Notes: generated by a model from the sequence alone, not told the origin. DNA of 64,000 bases from Phycisphaeraceae bacterium (GCA_020831765.1 JAFIFY010000111.1:1-64000), one strand, 5' to 3'. Shown: positions 53,042-63,083, numbered from the stretch's first letter. A program made the numbers and translations.

Positions 53042-55261
53042 ATGAGTATTCGATGGAAACTGCTTGCCCTTCTGCTGGTGATGACACTCGGACCTTTGCT
53101 GGTCTCGCGGGCCATGGATATCTGGGCCATTGGAAATCTCGGGCGTGAGGTGGGGACGGAGGTTCGAGTATCCCTGACCCTTGATGCCCGGCTCGATCTG
53201 ATGCGGCTCATCGAGAGCTACGCCACCATCATCGAGCGTGAATCGACGATCGGCATGTTGCTGCTGAGGAATCAGGCGCGTGAGGTGGAGTTTCTGCTTG
53301 ATCAGCGTCAGCCGGATGGTGATGAACGGACGTTGTTTTTCAGCCGGGATTTCGAAGGGAACGGCGCCACGATCCCGGGCATGATCCGCTCGGAACATCA
53401 CGGTAGACTTCTGCCCGATGGCGAAATCGAGCCGCGCTGGGTGAGCTTCCAGCATCCGGTCTTCCACCACGCGCCGGGCGTCGAGATGGAAGCCGTGCAT
53501 GATGATCTCATCCGACTTTCCGGGGTCGGCCGAAAGTTCGCCCAGCTCTCCGAGACACTGACGGCGGTGCTCTGGCAGTATGTCTCCCTCGACAACGGGG
53601 CCCATGTGTCATGGCCGGGCAAGGGCGAATATCCGGAAGATTTCGACCCACGGGACAGGAGTTGGTATCGGTCGGCGATGGAACAAGGCCGGCCGGGGTG
53701 GCAGCCGCCGATCGGCGATGTCACCACCGGACGCGCCGTCCTGACCGCCAGCATGCCGGTGTTCCGCCATGTCGAGCGCGATGGGCAAATCGAGCGCATC
53801 CCCGCAGGGGTGACCGGGCTGGATGTTCCACTGGCCAGTGTGCTTGGCACAGCAAGGCTGAACACCCCCTGGGCCCATGAAGCCGAGCTGCTGCTGATCC
53901 GTCTGGCCGGTCAAGAGGAGGCCCATCAGTTCACCGAAACGCCACCCGACGCCCAAACGGTTCCCATCATCTTCGCCCAGAGTTCATTCCGCGAGGAGCA
54001 GCAGGACTGGCGGCGTCCGCCAAGCTTTCGGGTCCTGGGTCTGCCCGAGGGGTCGGGATTCGAGCCGATCCTGGCCGACATGGTCAATGGTCGCCTGGAT
54101 GTTCGGACGGTGGAATTAAAGGAGCGAACCTATCTTTGCGGCTACGGACCGATCGAAGTCGAAGGGCAGGCCGCCGGCTATCTGGTGATCATGGTGCCCG
54201 AGCCGGCCATTACCCAACAGGCGACTGAACTTGAGCAACAGATTCATGACCAGTTCTGGACATTGCTGCACCAGACCGGGATGGTGGCTCTGCTGGTCGC
54301 GGCGCTGGGGGTCATCCTGGCCTGGCGTGGAGCATCGCGCGTGACGCGGCCGGTGCGTGAGCTGGCCCAGGCGGCGGGGCGAATCGCCGAAGGAGACCTG
54401 GACCATCCACCGGCCGAACCTCGGGGGCGGGACGAGCTGGACCAGATGGTTCGCGCCTTTGCGCGGATGGTCCCGGCACTGCGCGATCACATGCGAATCC
54501 GCGAATCACTTCGCCTTGCCACCGAAGTGCAGCAGAGCCTGTTGCCCGAAGGGCCCCCGACCATTGAAGGGCTTGAACTGGCCGGTGACAGCCGGTATTG
54601 CGATGAGACCGGCGGCGATTATTTCGACTATCTGCGCTTCCAGCGGCTCGGCCCACGGCACCTGGCCGTCGCGATCGGCGATGTGACCGGTCACGGCGTG
54701 GCCGCAGCGCTGCTCATGGCCACGGCCCGCGGCATTCTTCGAAGTCGCGTCAACCAGAGCGGTTCACTCGCCGAGGCCTTCGGTGACATCAATCGGCATC
54801 TTGTCGAAGACCAGTGTCACGGTCGATTCATGACCTTGTTCTACCTGGTCATCGACCTGGACGATCGCAAGCTGCGGTGGCTGAGTTGCGGCCATGATCC
54901 GGCGTGGCTGATCGACGTCGAATCCGGGCGTTCAACCATGCTGGAAGGCGCTGATGTGCCGCTGGGCGTTGCGCCGGACTGGAGCTTCAACGAAAGCGAG
55001 CGGCCGATGCCCGATCGTGAAAGCCTGATCGTCGTTGGGACCGATGGTATCTGGGAAACCGCCGATGCGCAGGGCCGGTTTTACGGCAAGGATCGCCTCG
55101 TGGAAGTTGTGCTGCGGCATCGCCTCGAGCCAACACGAGCGATCATCGATGCGGTGCTCGCTGATCTTGCGGCGTTCCGTGGCGAGCGGCGGCAGCGCGA
55201 TGATGTCACGCTGGTGATTGTTCGCATACTCCCCGATGCCCTTCAGACAGCCGGCACCTGA
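53042..55261 (+). CDS. dCache-HAMP-SpoIIE (PP2C-type) phosphatase
   Basis: A 739-residue membrane protein. A first membrane segment (about 8-24), an extracytoplasmic double Cache domain (the DPRDRSWYRSA motif near 202-212), a second membrane segment (about 411-428), a HAMP linker (about 430-490) and a SpoIIE/PP2C domain (about 500-735). The phosphatase motifs are GGDYFDY (524-530), IGDVTGHGVAAAL (545 on), VVGTDGIWE (664-672) and RDDVTLVI (719-726). These bind the Mn ions. The architecture is that of receptor-linked regulators of partner-switching pathways, dephosphorylating an anti-sigma antagonist. The ATG at 53042 is preceded by AGGA within a small TTGAG-N7-CTCAA dyad. It is divergent from the WD40 gene. 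Confidence 0.92.
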   Translation: MSIRWKLLALLLVMTLGPLLVSRAMDIWAIGNLGREVGTEVRVSLTLDARLDLMRLIESYATIIERESTIGMLLLRNQAREVEFLLDQRQPDGDERTLFFSRDFEGNGATIPGMIRSEHHGRLLPDGEIEPRWVSFQHPVFHHAPGVEMEAVHDDLIRLSGVGRKFAQLSETLTAVLWQYVSLDNGAHVSWPGKGEYPEDFDPRDRSWYRSAMEQGRPGWQPPIGDVTTGRAVLTASMPVFRHVERDGQIERIPAGVTGLDVPLASVLGTARLNTPWAHEAELLLIRLAGQEEAHQFTETPPDAQTVPIIFAQSSFREEQQDWRRPPSFRVLGLPEGSGFEPILADMVNGRLDVRTVELKERTYLCGYGPIEVEGQAAGYLVIMVPEPAITQQATELEQQIHDQFWTLLHQTGMVALLVAALGVILAWRGASRVTRPVRELAQAAGRIAEGDLDHPPAEPRGRDELDQMVRAFARMVPALRDHMRIRESLRLATEVQQSLLPEGPPTIEGLELAGDSRYCDETGGDYFDYLRFQRLGPRHLAVAIGDVTGHGVAAALLMATARGILRSRVNQSGSLAEAFGDINRHLVEDQCHGRFMTLFYLVIDLDDRKLRWLSCGHDPAWLIDVESGRSTMLEGADVPLGVAPDWSFNESERPMPDRESLIVVGTDGIWETADAQGRFYGKDRLVEVVLRHRLEPTRAIIDAVLADLAAFRGERRQRDDVTLVIVRILPDALQTAGT

Positions 55262-55309
55262 CGGTTGTCGCTCCGGTAACACGTTCACGGCCCTCTGCCA
55301 TCCAAGCGT

Positions 55310-56434
55310 TCAGTCCAGATCGCCGCGCTCCCATCGCCTGAGGAAATCAACAAGCTCCGCGACGGCAGCGCTCCGTGCATGGCGCACGAAGTATCCGCTG
55401 CCGGCCTTGCCCAGCGTGAGTCGGCCGGTGGGCTCTACATCAAGCAGGTGGCCGACGCAGTACCCGGCATTGAACCGATCGCCGGCTCCGGTACTCTTGA
55501 TCGGCCTCGGGCAGAACGGCCCTTGGGCGAACGTCACACCTTCGGCGCCCGCCATGGCGGCGCTCTTGAGGCAGTGCGTCACCACTTCATCGATCCCCAG
55601 CATGCGGCGGATCGATTCGGCCTGCCGCATCAACGCCTCCGGCTCTTCTTCGGCGGTGGAAATGTCCAGTGCGGATGCGATGGCGTTGGCTTCGTTGAGA
55701 TTGCCCCCCAGCGTCAGCGGACCGGCCGCCTCGAACCCCTTGAGCACCTCGAGCATCGCCCGGATATCCTCGACACTTCGGCCACGCGGGTCGACCAGGT
55801 CAACAAAGAATCGAGGCCGATGATCCAACTTGCTGAAAACCTCGCGCTGAAGCTTCTTCCAGCACTCGGTCATGTGCGGGTAAAGCGTCCAATCGGTAAT
55901 GGCGATCAGGGAAGCTTTGCGGCAGGCGTCAAGATAAGCACCGTCGGCCAATACCCGGTCCAATAGATCAGGATCGAACTCGGCCAACTGGCTTACCGCC
56001 GAGAGCATGTACTTGCCATCCTGAAACTCGAGGGCCAGCGTCCGGCCCGGCTGGGAGCCCCATGAATGGCAGCTCCGGCACGCCCGGGCGAATGGTTCGA
56101 ACGCCGCGTGAATCGGTGTGCCCAGTGTGCCGAAATAATCGAGCTTGATGCCCAGGGCAAGCAGGCCGTCACCGAGATTCACCGCGCAGCCGCCGGCGTG
56201 AATGCCGGTGATGACGATTTCGCGAAGGCTGCTCTTCCCCGCCGCGCCTTGGATCAGACCCGCGAACTGCCCGATGGTGTCCACGGGTTTGAATCTCGAT
56301 AGCGTCTGGCGCTGATCGACCACGCTGATCATCTCATCCACAAAACCATCAAAGCCCGCCACAACCTGAAACTCGGCAAGGCGCGCGGCCGACTCATTCA
56401 GACGGTCAATCAGTGAGGCAAAATCAGGCGTCAT
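55310..56434 (-). CDS. PfkB family sugar kinase
   Basis: A 374-residue protein of the ribokinase/PfkB fold. Seen: FQVVAGFDGFVDEM near the N-terminus, GGCAVNLGDGLLALG (a GG substrate motif), DLVDPRGRS, and the C-terminal PIKSTGAGDRFNAGYCVG signature, with the catalytic Asp of GAGD. The substrate is probably a sugar or sugar acid, but cannot be named. Its start at 56434 (MTPDF) has GGAG six bases upstream. It lies convergent with the phosphatase and divergent from the KdgK-like gene. Confidence 0.82.
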   Translation of the reverse strand: MTPDFASLIDRLNESAARLAEFQVVAGFDGFVDEMISVVDQRQTLSRFKPVDTIGQFAGLIQGAAGKSSLREIVITGIHAGGCAVNLGDGLLALGIKLDYFGTLGTPIHAAFEPFARACRSCHSWGSQPGRTLALEFQDGKYMLSAVSQLAEFDPDLLDRVLADGAYLDACRKASLIAITDWTLYPHMTECWKKLQREVFSKLDHRPRFFVDLVDPRGRSVEDIRAMLEVLKGFEAAGPLTLGGNLNEANAIASALDISTAEEEPEALMRQAESIRRMLGIDEVVTHCLKSAAMAGAEGVTFAQGPFCPRPIKSTGAGDRFNAGYCVGHLLDVEPTGRLTLGKAGSGYFVRHARSAAVAELVDFLRRWERGDLD

Positions 56435-56766
56435 CCAATGCTCCAATCAGGGTCTGCTGATCGCCGCATTCTAATCAAAACCACCCTCCCCCCAATGGCG
56501 GCATCGGTCCCCGTCAGCGCGGCCGGCCGATCGGCGACACTCCATTCATCGCCCATTTGCTTCTTGGCCGTGGCAGCGTTGCCACTGGACGGGTCAACGC
56601 GACCGTGCGAATTCCGTGAACTGTTCACCCGAGTTTGCGCAATTCCTGCTCCGGCCAATGTCCGACCGCTTTGACAGATGACAGACCAATCCGCAGAATC
56701 TCAATTTCCGCTTTGATGCGGCCTGCCTCCTGACTTCGACCTCCTGAAATCAAAGAGAGACAACTG
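56435..56766. other. divergent intergenic region between two PfkB kinase genes
   Basis: No gene is seen in these 332 bases. A likely promoter for the right-hand gene lies at 56671-56699 (annotated separately). Nothing else stands out. Confidence 0.5.
56671..56699 (+). promoter_or_regulatory. probable promoter of the KdgK-like gene
   Basis: A perfect TTGACA (56671-56676), a 17-base spacer and CAGAAT (56694-56699; four of six matches). Transcription would start near 56706, about 60 bases before the ATG at 56767. Confidence 0.5.
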
Positions 56767-57942
56767 ATGGGCCTGAACCTGAAACCTGTTGAATCGTGTG
56801 AGTTGGACCTGGTCTCCCTGGGCGAATGCATGGTCCGGCTGAGCCCTCCGGGCACGGGACGCATCGAGTTCGCCAACCTGATGGAAGTGTGGGTTGGAGG
56901 GGGCGAATACAACGTCGCCTATGCCCTTTCGCGTTTGGGCCTGCGTACCGGCTGGGTGGGGGGCCTGGTGGACAATCCGGTCGGGAAGATCATTCTCAAT
57001 CATGCCCGTTCGGCGGGCGTGGATGTCAGCCATGTGGTCACGTTGCCCTACGATGGAGTCGGGCGCGAGGCCCGGATCGGCCTGAACTTCACCGAGGTGG
57101 GGTCCGGCCCGCGCGCCAGCGTGACGCTCTACGATCGCGGGCACTCGGCCACCAGCAAGATGGAACCGGGCCAGGTTGACTGGAAGCACCTGTTCCAGGA
57201 GCGCGGCGTTCGCTGGCTCCACACCGGCGGCATCTTCACCTGCCTGAGCCCAACCACCCGCAAGCTTGCCGCCGAGGCCCTGATGGCGGCGCATGAAGCG
57301 GGCACCATCGTCTCGTACGACCTCAACTTCCGCTCCAAGCTCTGGAGCAGCAAGGAAGCCATCGAAACCACCCGGCCGCTGGTCCAGTACATCGACTGTC
57401 TCATCGGCAACGAAGAAGACTTCCAGGCGGTACTTGGTTACGAGGTCGAGGGCGCTGAGGCGGGGGCCGATCTCAAGAGCTTGCCGATTGAGAACTACAA
57501 GAAGATGGTCCGCCGCGTGGCCCGCGATTATCCGAACCTCAAGGTCATCGGAACGACGCTTCGCGAGGTCTACAACGCCGGGAGCAACGGCTGGTCGGCG
57601 ATTCTCTACGCCTCGGAGACCGACACCTTCTATCAGGATCAGTGCCCGGGAACCAAGCAGCAGCTTTTCGTCGATCCGTTGACCATCGAAGACCGCGTGG
57701 GCGGCGGGGATGGTTTCGCCTCGGGTTTCGCCTTCGGCTTCCTGAGCGGGGCACGGACCATGGAGAAGAAGCCCGGCAAGTTCTCGATCGCATACGGTGG
57801 CGAAGCGGATTATCAGACCTGTGTCGATCTTGGCACCGCGCACGGTGCCATGCTGCAATCGACGCGCGGCGATACATCACAGATCACCCTGCCGGAACTG
57901 GAACGCGTCGCCACCGGCGGCGGCGCCCGCATCATCCGGTAA
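56767..57942 (+). CDS. PfkB family kinase, 2-keto-3-deoxygluconate kinase-like
   Basis: A 391-residue kinase of the PfkB family. LVSLGECMVRLSPPG and VGGGEYNVAYALSRLG at the N-terminus, DLNFRSKLWSSKEA in the middle, and DRVGGGDGFASGFAFGF at the end, with the catalytic Asp. The first two motifs match KdgK-type enzymes, which phosphorylate 2-keto-3-deoxygluconate, a common product of alginate and uronate breakdown. It is longer than E. coli KdgK, with additions in the second half (about residues 230-290). A promoter lies upstream, and the ATG is preceded by AAGAGAG. Confidence 0.82.
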   Translation: MGLNLKPVESCELDLVSLGECMVRLSPPGTGRIEFANLMEVWVGGGEYNVAYALSRLGLRTGWVGGLVDNPVGKIILNHARSAGVDVSHVVTLPYDGVGREARIGLNFTEVGSGPRASVTLYDRGHSATSKMEPGQVDWKHLFQERGVRWLHTGGIFTCLSPTTRKLAAEALMAAHEAGTIVSYDLNFRSKLWSSKEAIETTRPLVQYIDCLIGNEEDFQAVLGYEVEGAEAGADLKSLPIENYKKMVRRVARDYPNLKVIGTTLREVYNAGSNGWSAILYASETDTFYQDQCPGTKQQLFVDPLTIEDRVGGGDGFASGFAFGFLSGARTMEKKPGKFSIAYGGEADYQTCVDLGTAHGAMLQSTRGDTSQITLPELERVATGGGARIIR

Positions 57943-58059
57943 GACATGAGCGCCGGTCGCGGTCCATATCGGTCCAGCGTCGCGTTCAGATCATCACAGA
58001 TAATCAGCGGCACCATGCGCGGCGATTTCGCCATGGCCGCAATACAGCAGGCCGGCCCC

Positions 58060-59475
58060 TCACCCCAGCCGGAACATGAAACGGCACATCTTCTTGATCA
58101 GCGAAGATTTCATCCGGTTCATCGCCCACTCCTCAGAAACACGCTTGTTGAGAAACGCCATCGTCGGGAAAGAGTGTTGAAGCAGCATGATCTTGTGCAT
58201 ACGAATCCGGTTCTGGATCGCCAGAGCCCATTCGTTGATCATCTCGCCGCTTCCTTCGCCGACGACTCCAGCGGCGTGAATCCGGCCGGCGGGGCTGACC
58301 AGCACCTTGACAAAGCCCTTGCCCAGATTCTCGGCGATCGCGGCACCGTAGTCCTCGTGCCGGGTCACGACCGTCTCATATCGCACCTTCCGCTTGTTCA
58401 GTTCCTCCTCCGAAGGGCCCACCCATGAGTACTGCGGCTCGGTAAAGACGGTCCATGGAACAAGGTATCGCTTGAATCTCCGCTTCATCGGCCAGGGCAT
58501 CATGGAGTTGATCAGGGCCAGCATTCCCTGATGCATGGCCGCGTGAGAGAACTGGGCATAACCGTTGCAGTCCCCCGGGGCGTAGATATTGCGAGCGGTT
58601 GTTCGAAGGTATGGATTGACCTCGATCCCGCGCTCACTGTGAGCCACGCCGGCATTGTCCAGCTTCATCGACGCAAAGTCCATTCGCCGGCCCGTGGCCA
58701 CCAGAATGTGCGTTGCCTCGATCGCGCCATCTTCCTCAGTCAGAAGCCGGACGCCCGAACCCGTCGCCTCCACGCGTTTCATCGTTCGGTTGGTTTTCAG
58801 TGTGATGCCATCGCGCTCAAAGGCATCTTCGATCAATGCCCTGGCATCACCATCGGTGCGCCACATCAATCCCTTGCCACGCATCACCATGGTCACCCGG
58901 GCGCCCAGCCTGGCGAAGCCCTGGGCCATTTCACTGGCGATCGCACCCGAACCGATCACGATCATCGATTCGGGCACGGACGGAAGATTGAAGAGATTCT
59001 CGTTGGTCAGCAGGGGAACCTGGTCCAATCCCTCGATCGGCGGAAGGGCGGGTCGTGTGCCGGCACAGATGAAGATGCGCCGGGCGGTGATGCGCTTCTC
59101 TCTGACCGCGAGCGTGTGGCGGTCAACGAACGATGCCTTTCCTTCGCCCAGCACGAGGTTGACGTTTGCGAACATCCGGCGGGTCTTGGCTTCGTTGATG
59201 TACTTCAGATGCTCCTGGATCCTCGGGAAGATGGAGCGTACTTCCGGGCGCGGCGTTGGCGCCAAGCCGTAATCCTCGAGTTTGTCGAATCCCGCCCGCA
59301 TCTTGCCCATGCGCAGGAGCGCTTTGCTGGGAATGCACCCGACGTTCATGCACTCGCCACCGATCTTGTTGGCTTCAATCGCGCAGACGCTCAGGCCCAT
59401 TTCCGCACCCATGATGGAAACGGCCATCCCCGCCGGGCCCAATCCGATGACGGCCAAGTCGTGTTCATACTTCAT
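58060..59475 (-). CDS. dihydrolipoamide dehydrogenase-like flavoprotein
   Basis: A 471-residue pyridine nucleotide-disulphide oxidoreductase of class I. The FAD-binding motif is DLAVIGLGPAGMA, the redox-active pair lies in GGECMNVGCIPSKALL (Cys-x4-Cys), the NAD-binding motif is IVIGSGAIASEMAQGFARLG, and the second FAD motif is IYAPGDCNG. The C-terminal dimerisation domain is present, with LQHSFPTMAF; the His-x4-Glu pair usual for lipoamide dehydrogenase is not clear there (HSFPT), so it may act as a mercuric reductase-like or soluble transhydrogenase-like enzyme. A long hairpin lies upstream of its start, which is the ATG at 59475. No partner 2-oxoacid dehydrogenase genes are nearby. Confidence 0.87.
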   Translation of the reverse strand: MKYEHDLAVIGLGPAGMAVSIMGAEMGLSVCAIEANKIGGECMNVGCIPSKALLRMGKMRAGFDKLEDYGLAPTPRPEVRSIFPRIQEHLKYINEAKTRRMFANVNLVLGEGKASFVDRHTLAVREKRITARRIFICAGTRPALPPIEGLDQVPLLTNENLFNLPSVPESMIVIGSGAIASEMAQGFARLGARVTMVMRGKGLMWRTDGDARALIEDAFERDGITLKTNRTMKRVEATGSGVRLLTEEDGAIEATHILVATGRRMDFASMKLDNAGVAHSERGIEVNPYLRTTARNIYAPGDCNGYAQFSHAAMHQGMLALINSMMPWPMKRRFKRYLVPWTVFTEPQYSWVGPSEEELNKRKVRYETVVTRHEDYGAAIAENLGKGFVKVLVSPAGRIHAAGVVGEGSGEMINEWALAIQNRIRMHKIMLLQHSFPTMAFLNKRVSEEWAMNRMKSSLIKKMCRFMFRLG

Positions 59476-59511
59476 ATTCAGCCCAACTTGATTACGAAAA
59501 CAGGATCAGGA

Positions 59512-59553
59512 CATTCACCGCCCGGCATCATTCGGATGCCGGGTGAGCGAATG
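59512..59553 (-). other. long hairpin between the kinase and flavoprotein genes
   Basis: CCCGGCATC (59521-59529) pairs perfectly with GATGCCGGG (59535-59543) around a 5-base loop; outer arms CATTC (59512-59516) and GAATG (59549-59553) extend it. No T-run follows at once on either strand, so it is not a canonical terminator. It lies 150 bases after the histidine kinase stop and 40 bases before the flavoprotein ATG, on the same strand. Confidence 0.6.
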
Positions 59554-59704
59554 AGGTTACACCCTCGACGGATTTGCCGCGCCCGCGGATTGGGGTCTTT
59601 TGATGTGATGCGCCGGTCGGGGCGGCCACCCACAGCCCCACGGTCGCCGCATGGCGGAAAGGAAGCCCCACAAGCGCACCGGAATCGATCCGCCTCAGGG
59701 CCGT

Positions 59705-62700
59705 CTAGGCCGCCTCGCGCGCCGAAGCCAGGCACCGGTTGATCACCCCGAACAGCTTGTCCTTCTCGATGGGCTTGGTGGCATAGTCATCGCACCCGGC
59801 CGCCAGGCATTTGTCTCGGTCGCCGCTCATCGCGTGCGCGGTCAGGGCGATGATCGGCACGGTCGATCGCCTCGCACGCAACTCCCGCGCAGCGCTGTAG
59901 CCGTCCTTGATCGGCATCTGCATGTCCATGAGCACCAGGTCGAACGGGCGACCTTCCCGCTCGGCCCGCTCCAATCGCTCGATCGCCTCCTGGCCGTTCT
60001 CGGCGACATCCACTTCAGCGCCCCGGTGCTCGAGCAGGAAGGAAATCAGGCGCTGATTGTCCGGGCCATCCTCGGCGAGAAGTATGCGGCGACCCGCTAA
60101 TTCGGTCGCTTCGGGGGCCGCAACCGCGGTGACGCCGTCCGAGGGCGGTTCCATGGCCTCATGGTCCAGGGTCCGCACCCGCCGGGCGCTCTGATCGCCG
60201 CTCAAGATGCACGCTTCATCGGCCGCGGTCAGGGGCAGACTGACCCGGAAACAGGAACCCTCGCCCAACTTTGAATCCACAAGTGTCAACTCACCACCCA
60301 GCAGTTCGGTCAACTGCCGGCTGATCGCAAGCCCGAGGCCGGTGCCACTGAATCGTCGGGCGCTGGAGGAATCGACCTGCGTGAATGGCTGGAACAGCAG
60401 TCGTGTCCGATCAGGATCGATGCCCGCGCCGGTATCGATCACATCAAAGCACACTTGGCCGGGGCCATCCGCCTTGTTCCACTTGACAATGAGTCGGACC
60501 TCGCCATGATCCGTGAATTTGATCGCATTGCCGGTCAGGTTTATCAGTATCTGTCGCATCCGTAGCGGATCGGTGGTGATGGTCCGGGGAACATCACCTG
60601 GAAACTCGAACCGGAAGGACAATCCCTTGCTCCGTGCCCGGGCATGCATCAGCGACGCCACTTCCGCCACCAGTTCATACAACCGGCATGGCTGACGCTT
60701 CACTTCCATCTTGCCGGCTTCAATCTTGGACAGATCGAGAATGTCATTGATCAACTGGAGCAGGTGCTGCCCGTTGCGGCGGATCACTTGCAGATGATCG
60801 ACGACTTCCGGTTGATCGGACGATTTGAGCAGGAGATCGGTGAAGCCGAGAATCGCCGTCATCGGCGTGCGGATCTCATGGCTCATGTTGGCCAGGAATT
60901 GAGTCTTGGCGCGGTTGGCGCTCTCGGCCTCATCCCGGGCCTTGGCGAGTTCGGCCTCGCTTCGCTTGCGCTCGGTGATGTCGAAATTGACGCCGGTGAT
61001 GCGCAACGGCTTGCCCGAATCATCATGCGTCACCACCGCCGAACCGGCGAGATGGCGGATCGATCCATCCCGACGGCGGATGCGAAAGTCAATATCAAAG
61101 TCCTGTCCCGCAATGGCGCATTGTCTGTAATGCGCCTCAGTGGATTCGAGATCCTCGGGCAACACGCAGCGGCGCCAATCCTCAAGCCTGCCGGTGAAAT
61201 CGGTCGGATCGACATCGTAAAGCTCGAACATCCGATCATCCCAGGTCAATTGCTCCGTGGCGAACTCCACTTCCCAGATGCCGATGCCGTTCCCACGCGT
61301 GGCCACTTCAAGCCGTCGCCGGCTCTCTCGAAGCTCCCGCTCAGCCAGTATCGAGGCGGTGATGTCCTCCTTGACCGCGACATAATGCGAGACCGTACCG
61401 TCCTCATCCGCCACGGGCGAGATGACCGCCCGCTCCCAATAGAGTTGCCCATTCTTCTTTCGGTTGACCAGTTCTCCCGTCCACGTGCTGCCGGTCAAGA
61501 TCGTGGTCCATAGCGCGGCGTAAAACTCCGTATCCTGCTCTCCGGACTTGAGGATGCGCGGGTTGGATCCGATCGCCTCCGTTTCCGAATAGCCGGTCGT
61601 GCGGACGAACGCATGGTTGACGTATTGGATCGTGCCCTCGCGATCGGTGATCACCACCGAGGCCGGCGTCTGTTCGATCGCCTGCTGAAGCAGGAGTTGC
61701 TTTTGAAGCGCCTGGCGCTCCCGCGTCACATCCCAGCCAAAGCAGAGAAGGGACGGTTCAGTTATTGATTCATCGGATCGCGTGATGCGCCAGAGAATAT
61801 GACGGACCGAGCCATCCGGCCCGGCCATACGTTGCTCGAACCGGCTCTCAGCACCGCTTTCTACCGCCTGGCCCAGCGCACCAACCAACTCGGCACCGTC
61901 TCCGACATCCACCAGCGCCTGAAACTCCCGGCCCCGGAGTTCTTCTTCGGACAGGCCGAACAGCGAAAGAAAAACACCGTTGGCCTCGAACAGACGACCA
62001 TCCGGGTAGCAGCGGCAGATCAGCTCCGTCCTGCCCGCCAAGGCAGCCTTGAGCAGTAACCGCTGCCGGACAATTTCGGCCTCCTGACTCTCAACCAGCA
62101 GCGATGCGGCCAGGCGCTGCTTTTGCCATCGCGCTGCCAACCAGCCGAACAGTCCGCCGATCACCAGGATGGGCACGCCCGCGATCAATGCCGCCCATTG
62201 AATCGTACGAACCTGAGAGAGATATTCGCTCAAGTCCAGATCCAACCCCACCGCGGCAACCACATTTCCGGCGGAGTTGCGGATCGGCGCATAGGCGGAA
62301 ACAAAAATGCCCCAGTCATCCTCGTAGGCTTCGAGGCAGATTCTTGAGACTCCATCCTCCAGGATCAGGTACATGGGGTCCCGCAAGTCGTCCAACTCAT
62401 AGATGTCGCCGAGGTAGCTGTGTTGCTCAACCCCATCCTCATCGAAAGTACCCGGCGGCGTCGCATCCAGGGCGAACCGCAGATAACCCCCACCCGGATC
62501 GCGATAGAAGGTATACAGAAAGCGGATATTCGGCTGCGATCCCTTGAGCCTGACCAGGGGATCAACAAGCGCCGCATACTCAGGCGAATCCTGCGTCCCA
62601 TTTCGCGTCAGTTGTTCGTGAGCATCACCATCGATCAGCGAGGCAGCGGCTCGGACCTGATCAAGCATGTGCTGCTGAAGACGATCACGATACGCCTGAT

Positions 62701-62896
62701 GCGCTGAGAGATAGACCGAAAGCGTCCCCAGCCCGCCAGCCGTGAGGACAATCAACACCGTCATCACCGGCCAATTGGTCAGCAGGAGCCTGTCGGACAG
62801 CCGGGCGAGGTACCCTCGATCACTGGTTGCGTTCTTTCGACGAGTCACGTTGACCGGGCCTCCAGTCGGCGAATTCAGCCTCGCGATACGCGCCAC
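59705..62896 (-). CDS. hybrid sensor histidine kinase with three PAS domains and a receiver
   Basis: A 1063-residue sensor. Membrane segments near 43-63 and 233-255 flank an exterior domain of about 165 residues. Three PAS domains follow (about 285-395, 400-520, 525-645; the second begins LLLQQAIEQTPASVVITDREGT in two adjacent blocks). The HisKA phosphoacceptor His is near 673 in FLANMSHEIRTPM, and the HATPase contains NLTGNAIKFTDHG and DTGAGIDPDR. A receiver domain ends the protein, with the phosphorylated Asp near 991 in FDLVLMDMQMPIKDG. This arrangement senses an exterior signal and passes phosphate to a downstream response protein that is not adjacent. The ATG at 62896 is used; an in-frame GTG 15 codons later is an alternative. 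Confidence 0.94.
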   Translation of the reverse strand: MARIARLNSPTGGPVNVTRRKNATSDRGYLARLSDRLLLTNWPVMTVLIVLTAGGLGTLSVYLSAHQAYRDRLQQHMLDQVRAAASLIDGDAHEQLTRNGTQDSPEYAALVDPLVRLKGSQPNIRFLYTFYRDPGGGYLRFALDATPPGTFDEDGVEQHSYLGDIYELDDLRDPMYLILEDGVSRICLEAYEDDWGIFVSAYAPIRNSAGNVVAAVGLDLDLSEYLSQVRTIQWAALIAGVPILVIGGLFGWLAARWQKQRLAASLLVESQEAEIVRQRLLLKAALAGRTELICRCYPDGRLFEANGVFLSLFGLSEEELRGREFQALVDVGDGAELVGALGQAVESGAESRFEQRMAGPDGSVRHILWRITRSDESITEPSLLCFGWDVTRERQALQKQLLLQQAIEQTPASVVITDREGTIQYVNHAFVRTTGYSETEAIGSNPRILKSGEQDTEFYAALWTTILTGSTWTGELVNRKKNGQLYWERAVISPVADEDGTVSHYVAVKEDITASILAERELRESRRRLEVATRGNGIGIWEVEFATEQLTWDDRMFELYDVDPTDFTGRLEDWRRCVLPEDLESTEAHYRQCAIAGQDFDIDFRIRRRDGSIRHLAGSAVVTHDDSGKPLRITGVNFDITERKRSEAELAKARDEAESANRAKTQFLANMSHEIRTPMTAILGFTDLLLKSSDQPEVVDHLQVIRRNGQHLLQLINDILDLSKIEAGKMEVKRQPCRLYELVAEVASLMHARARSKGLSFRFEFPGDVPRTITTDPLRMRQILINLTGNAIKFTDHGEVRLIVKWNKADGPGQVCFDVIDTGAGIDPDRTRLLFQPFTQVDSSSARRFSGTGLGLAISRQLTELLGGELTLVDSKLGEGSCFRVSLPLTAADEACILSGDQSARRVRTLDHEAMEPPSDGVTAVAAPEATELAGRRILLAEDGPDNQRLISFLLEHRGAEVDVAENGQEAIERLERAEREGRPFDLVLMDMQMPIKDGYSAARELRARRSTVPIIALTAHAMSGDRDKCLAAGCDDYATKPIEKDKLFGVINRCLASAREAA

Positions 62897-63083
62897 CCCC
62901 GAAGCGGCCGCGTGTCGCGCTCACTGAACCACCGATGGCCCCCTCACGCCCCGGCATGCCGCAAAGCGGCCGGAATCATCAAGCTTGATGCGATCCGGCT
63001 TCAGTTACATCGACTTGCGGAAAGCCCGGCTTTATTGACCTACCGCCCCGGGCGCCCGACCCATCCAAGCGACCGGTGCCGGT

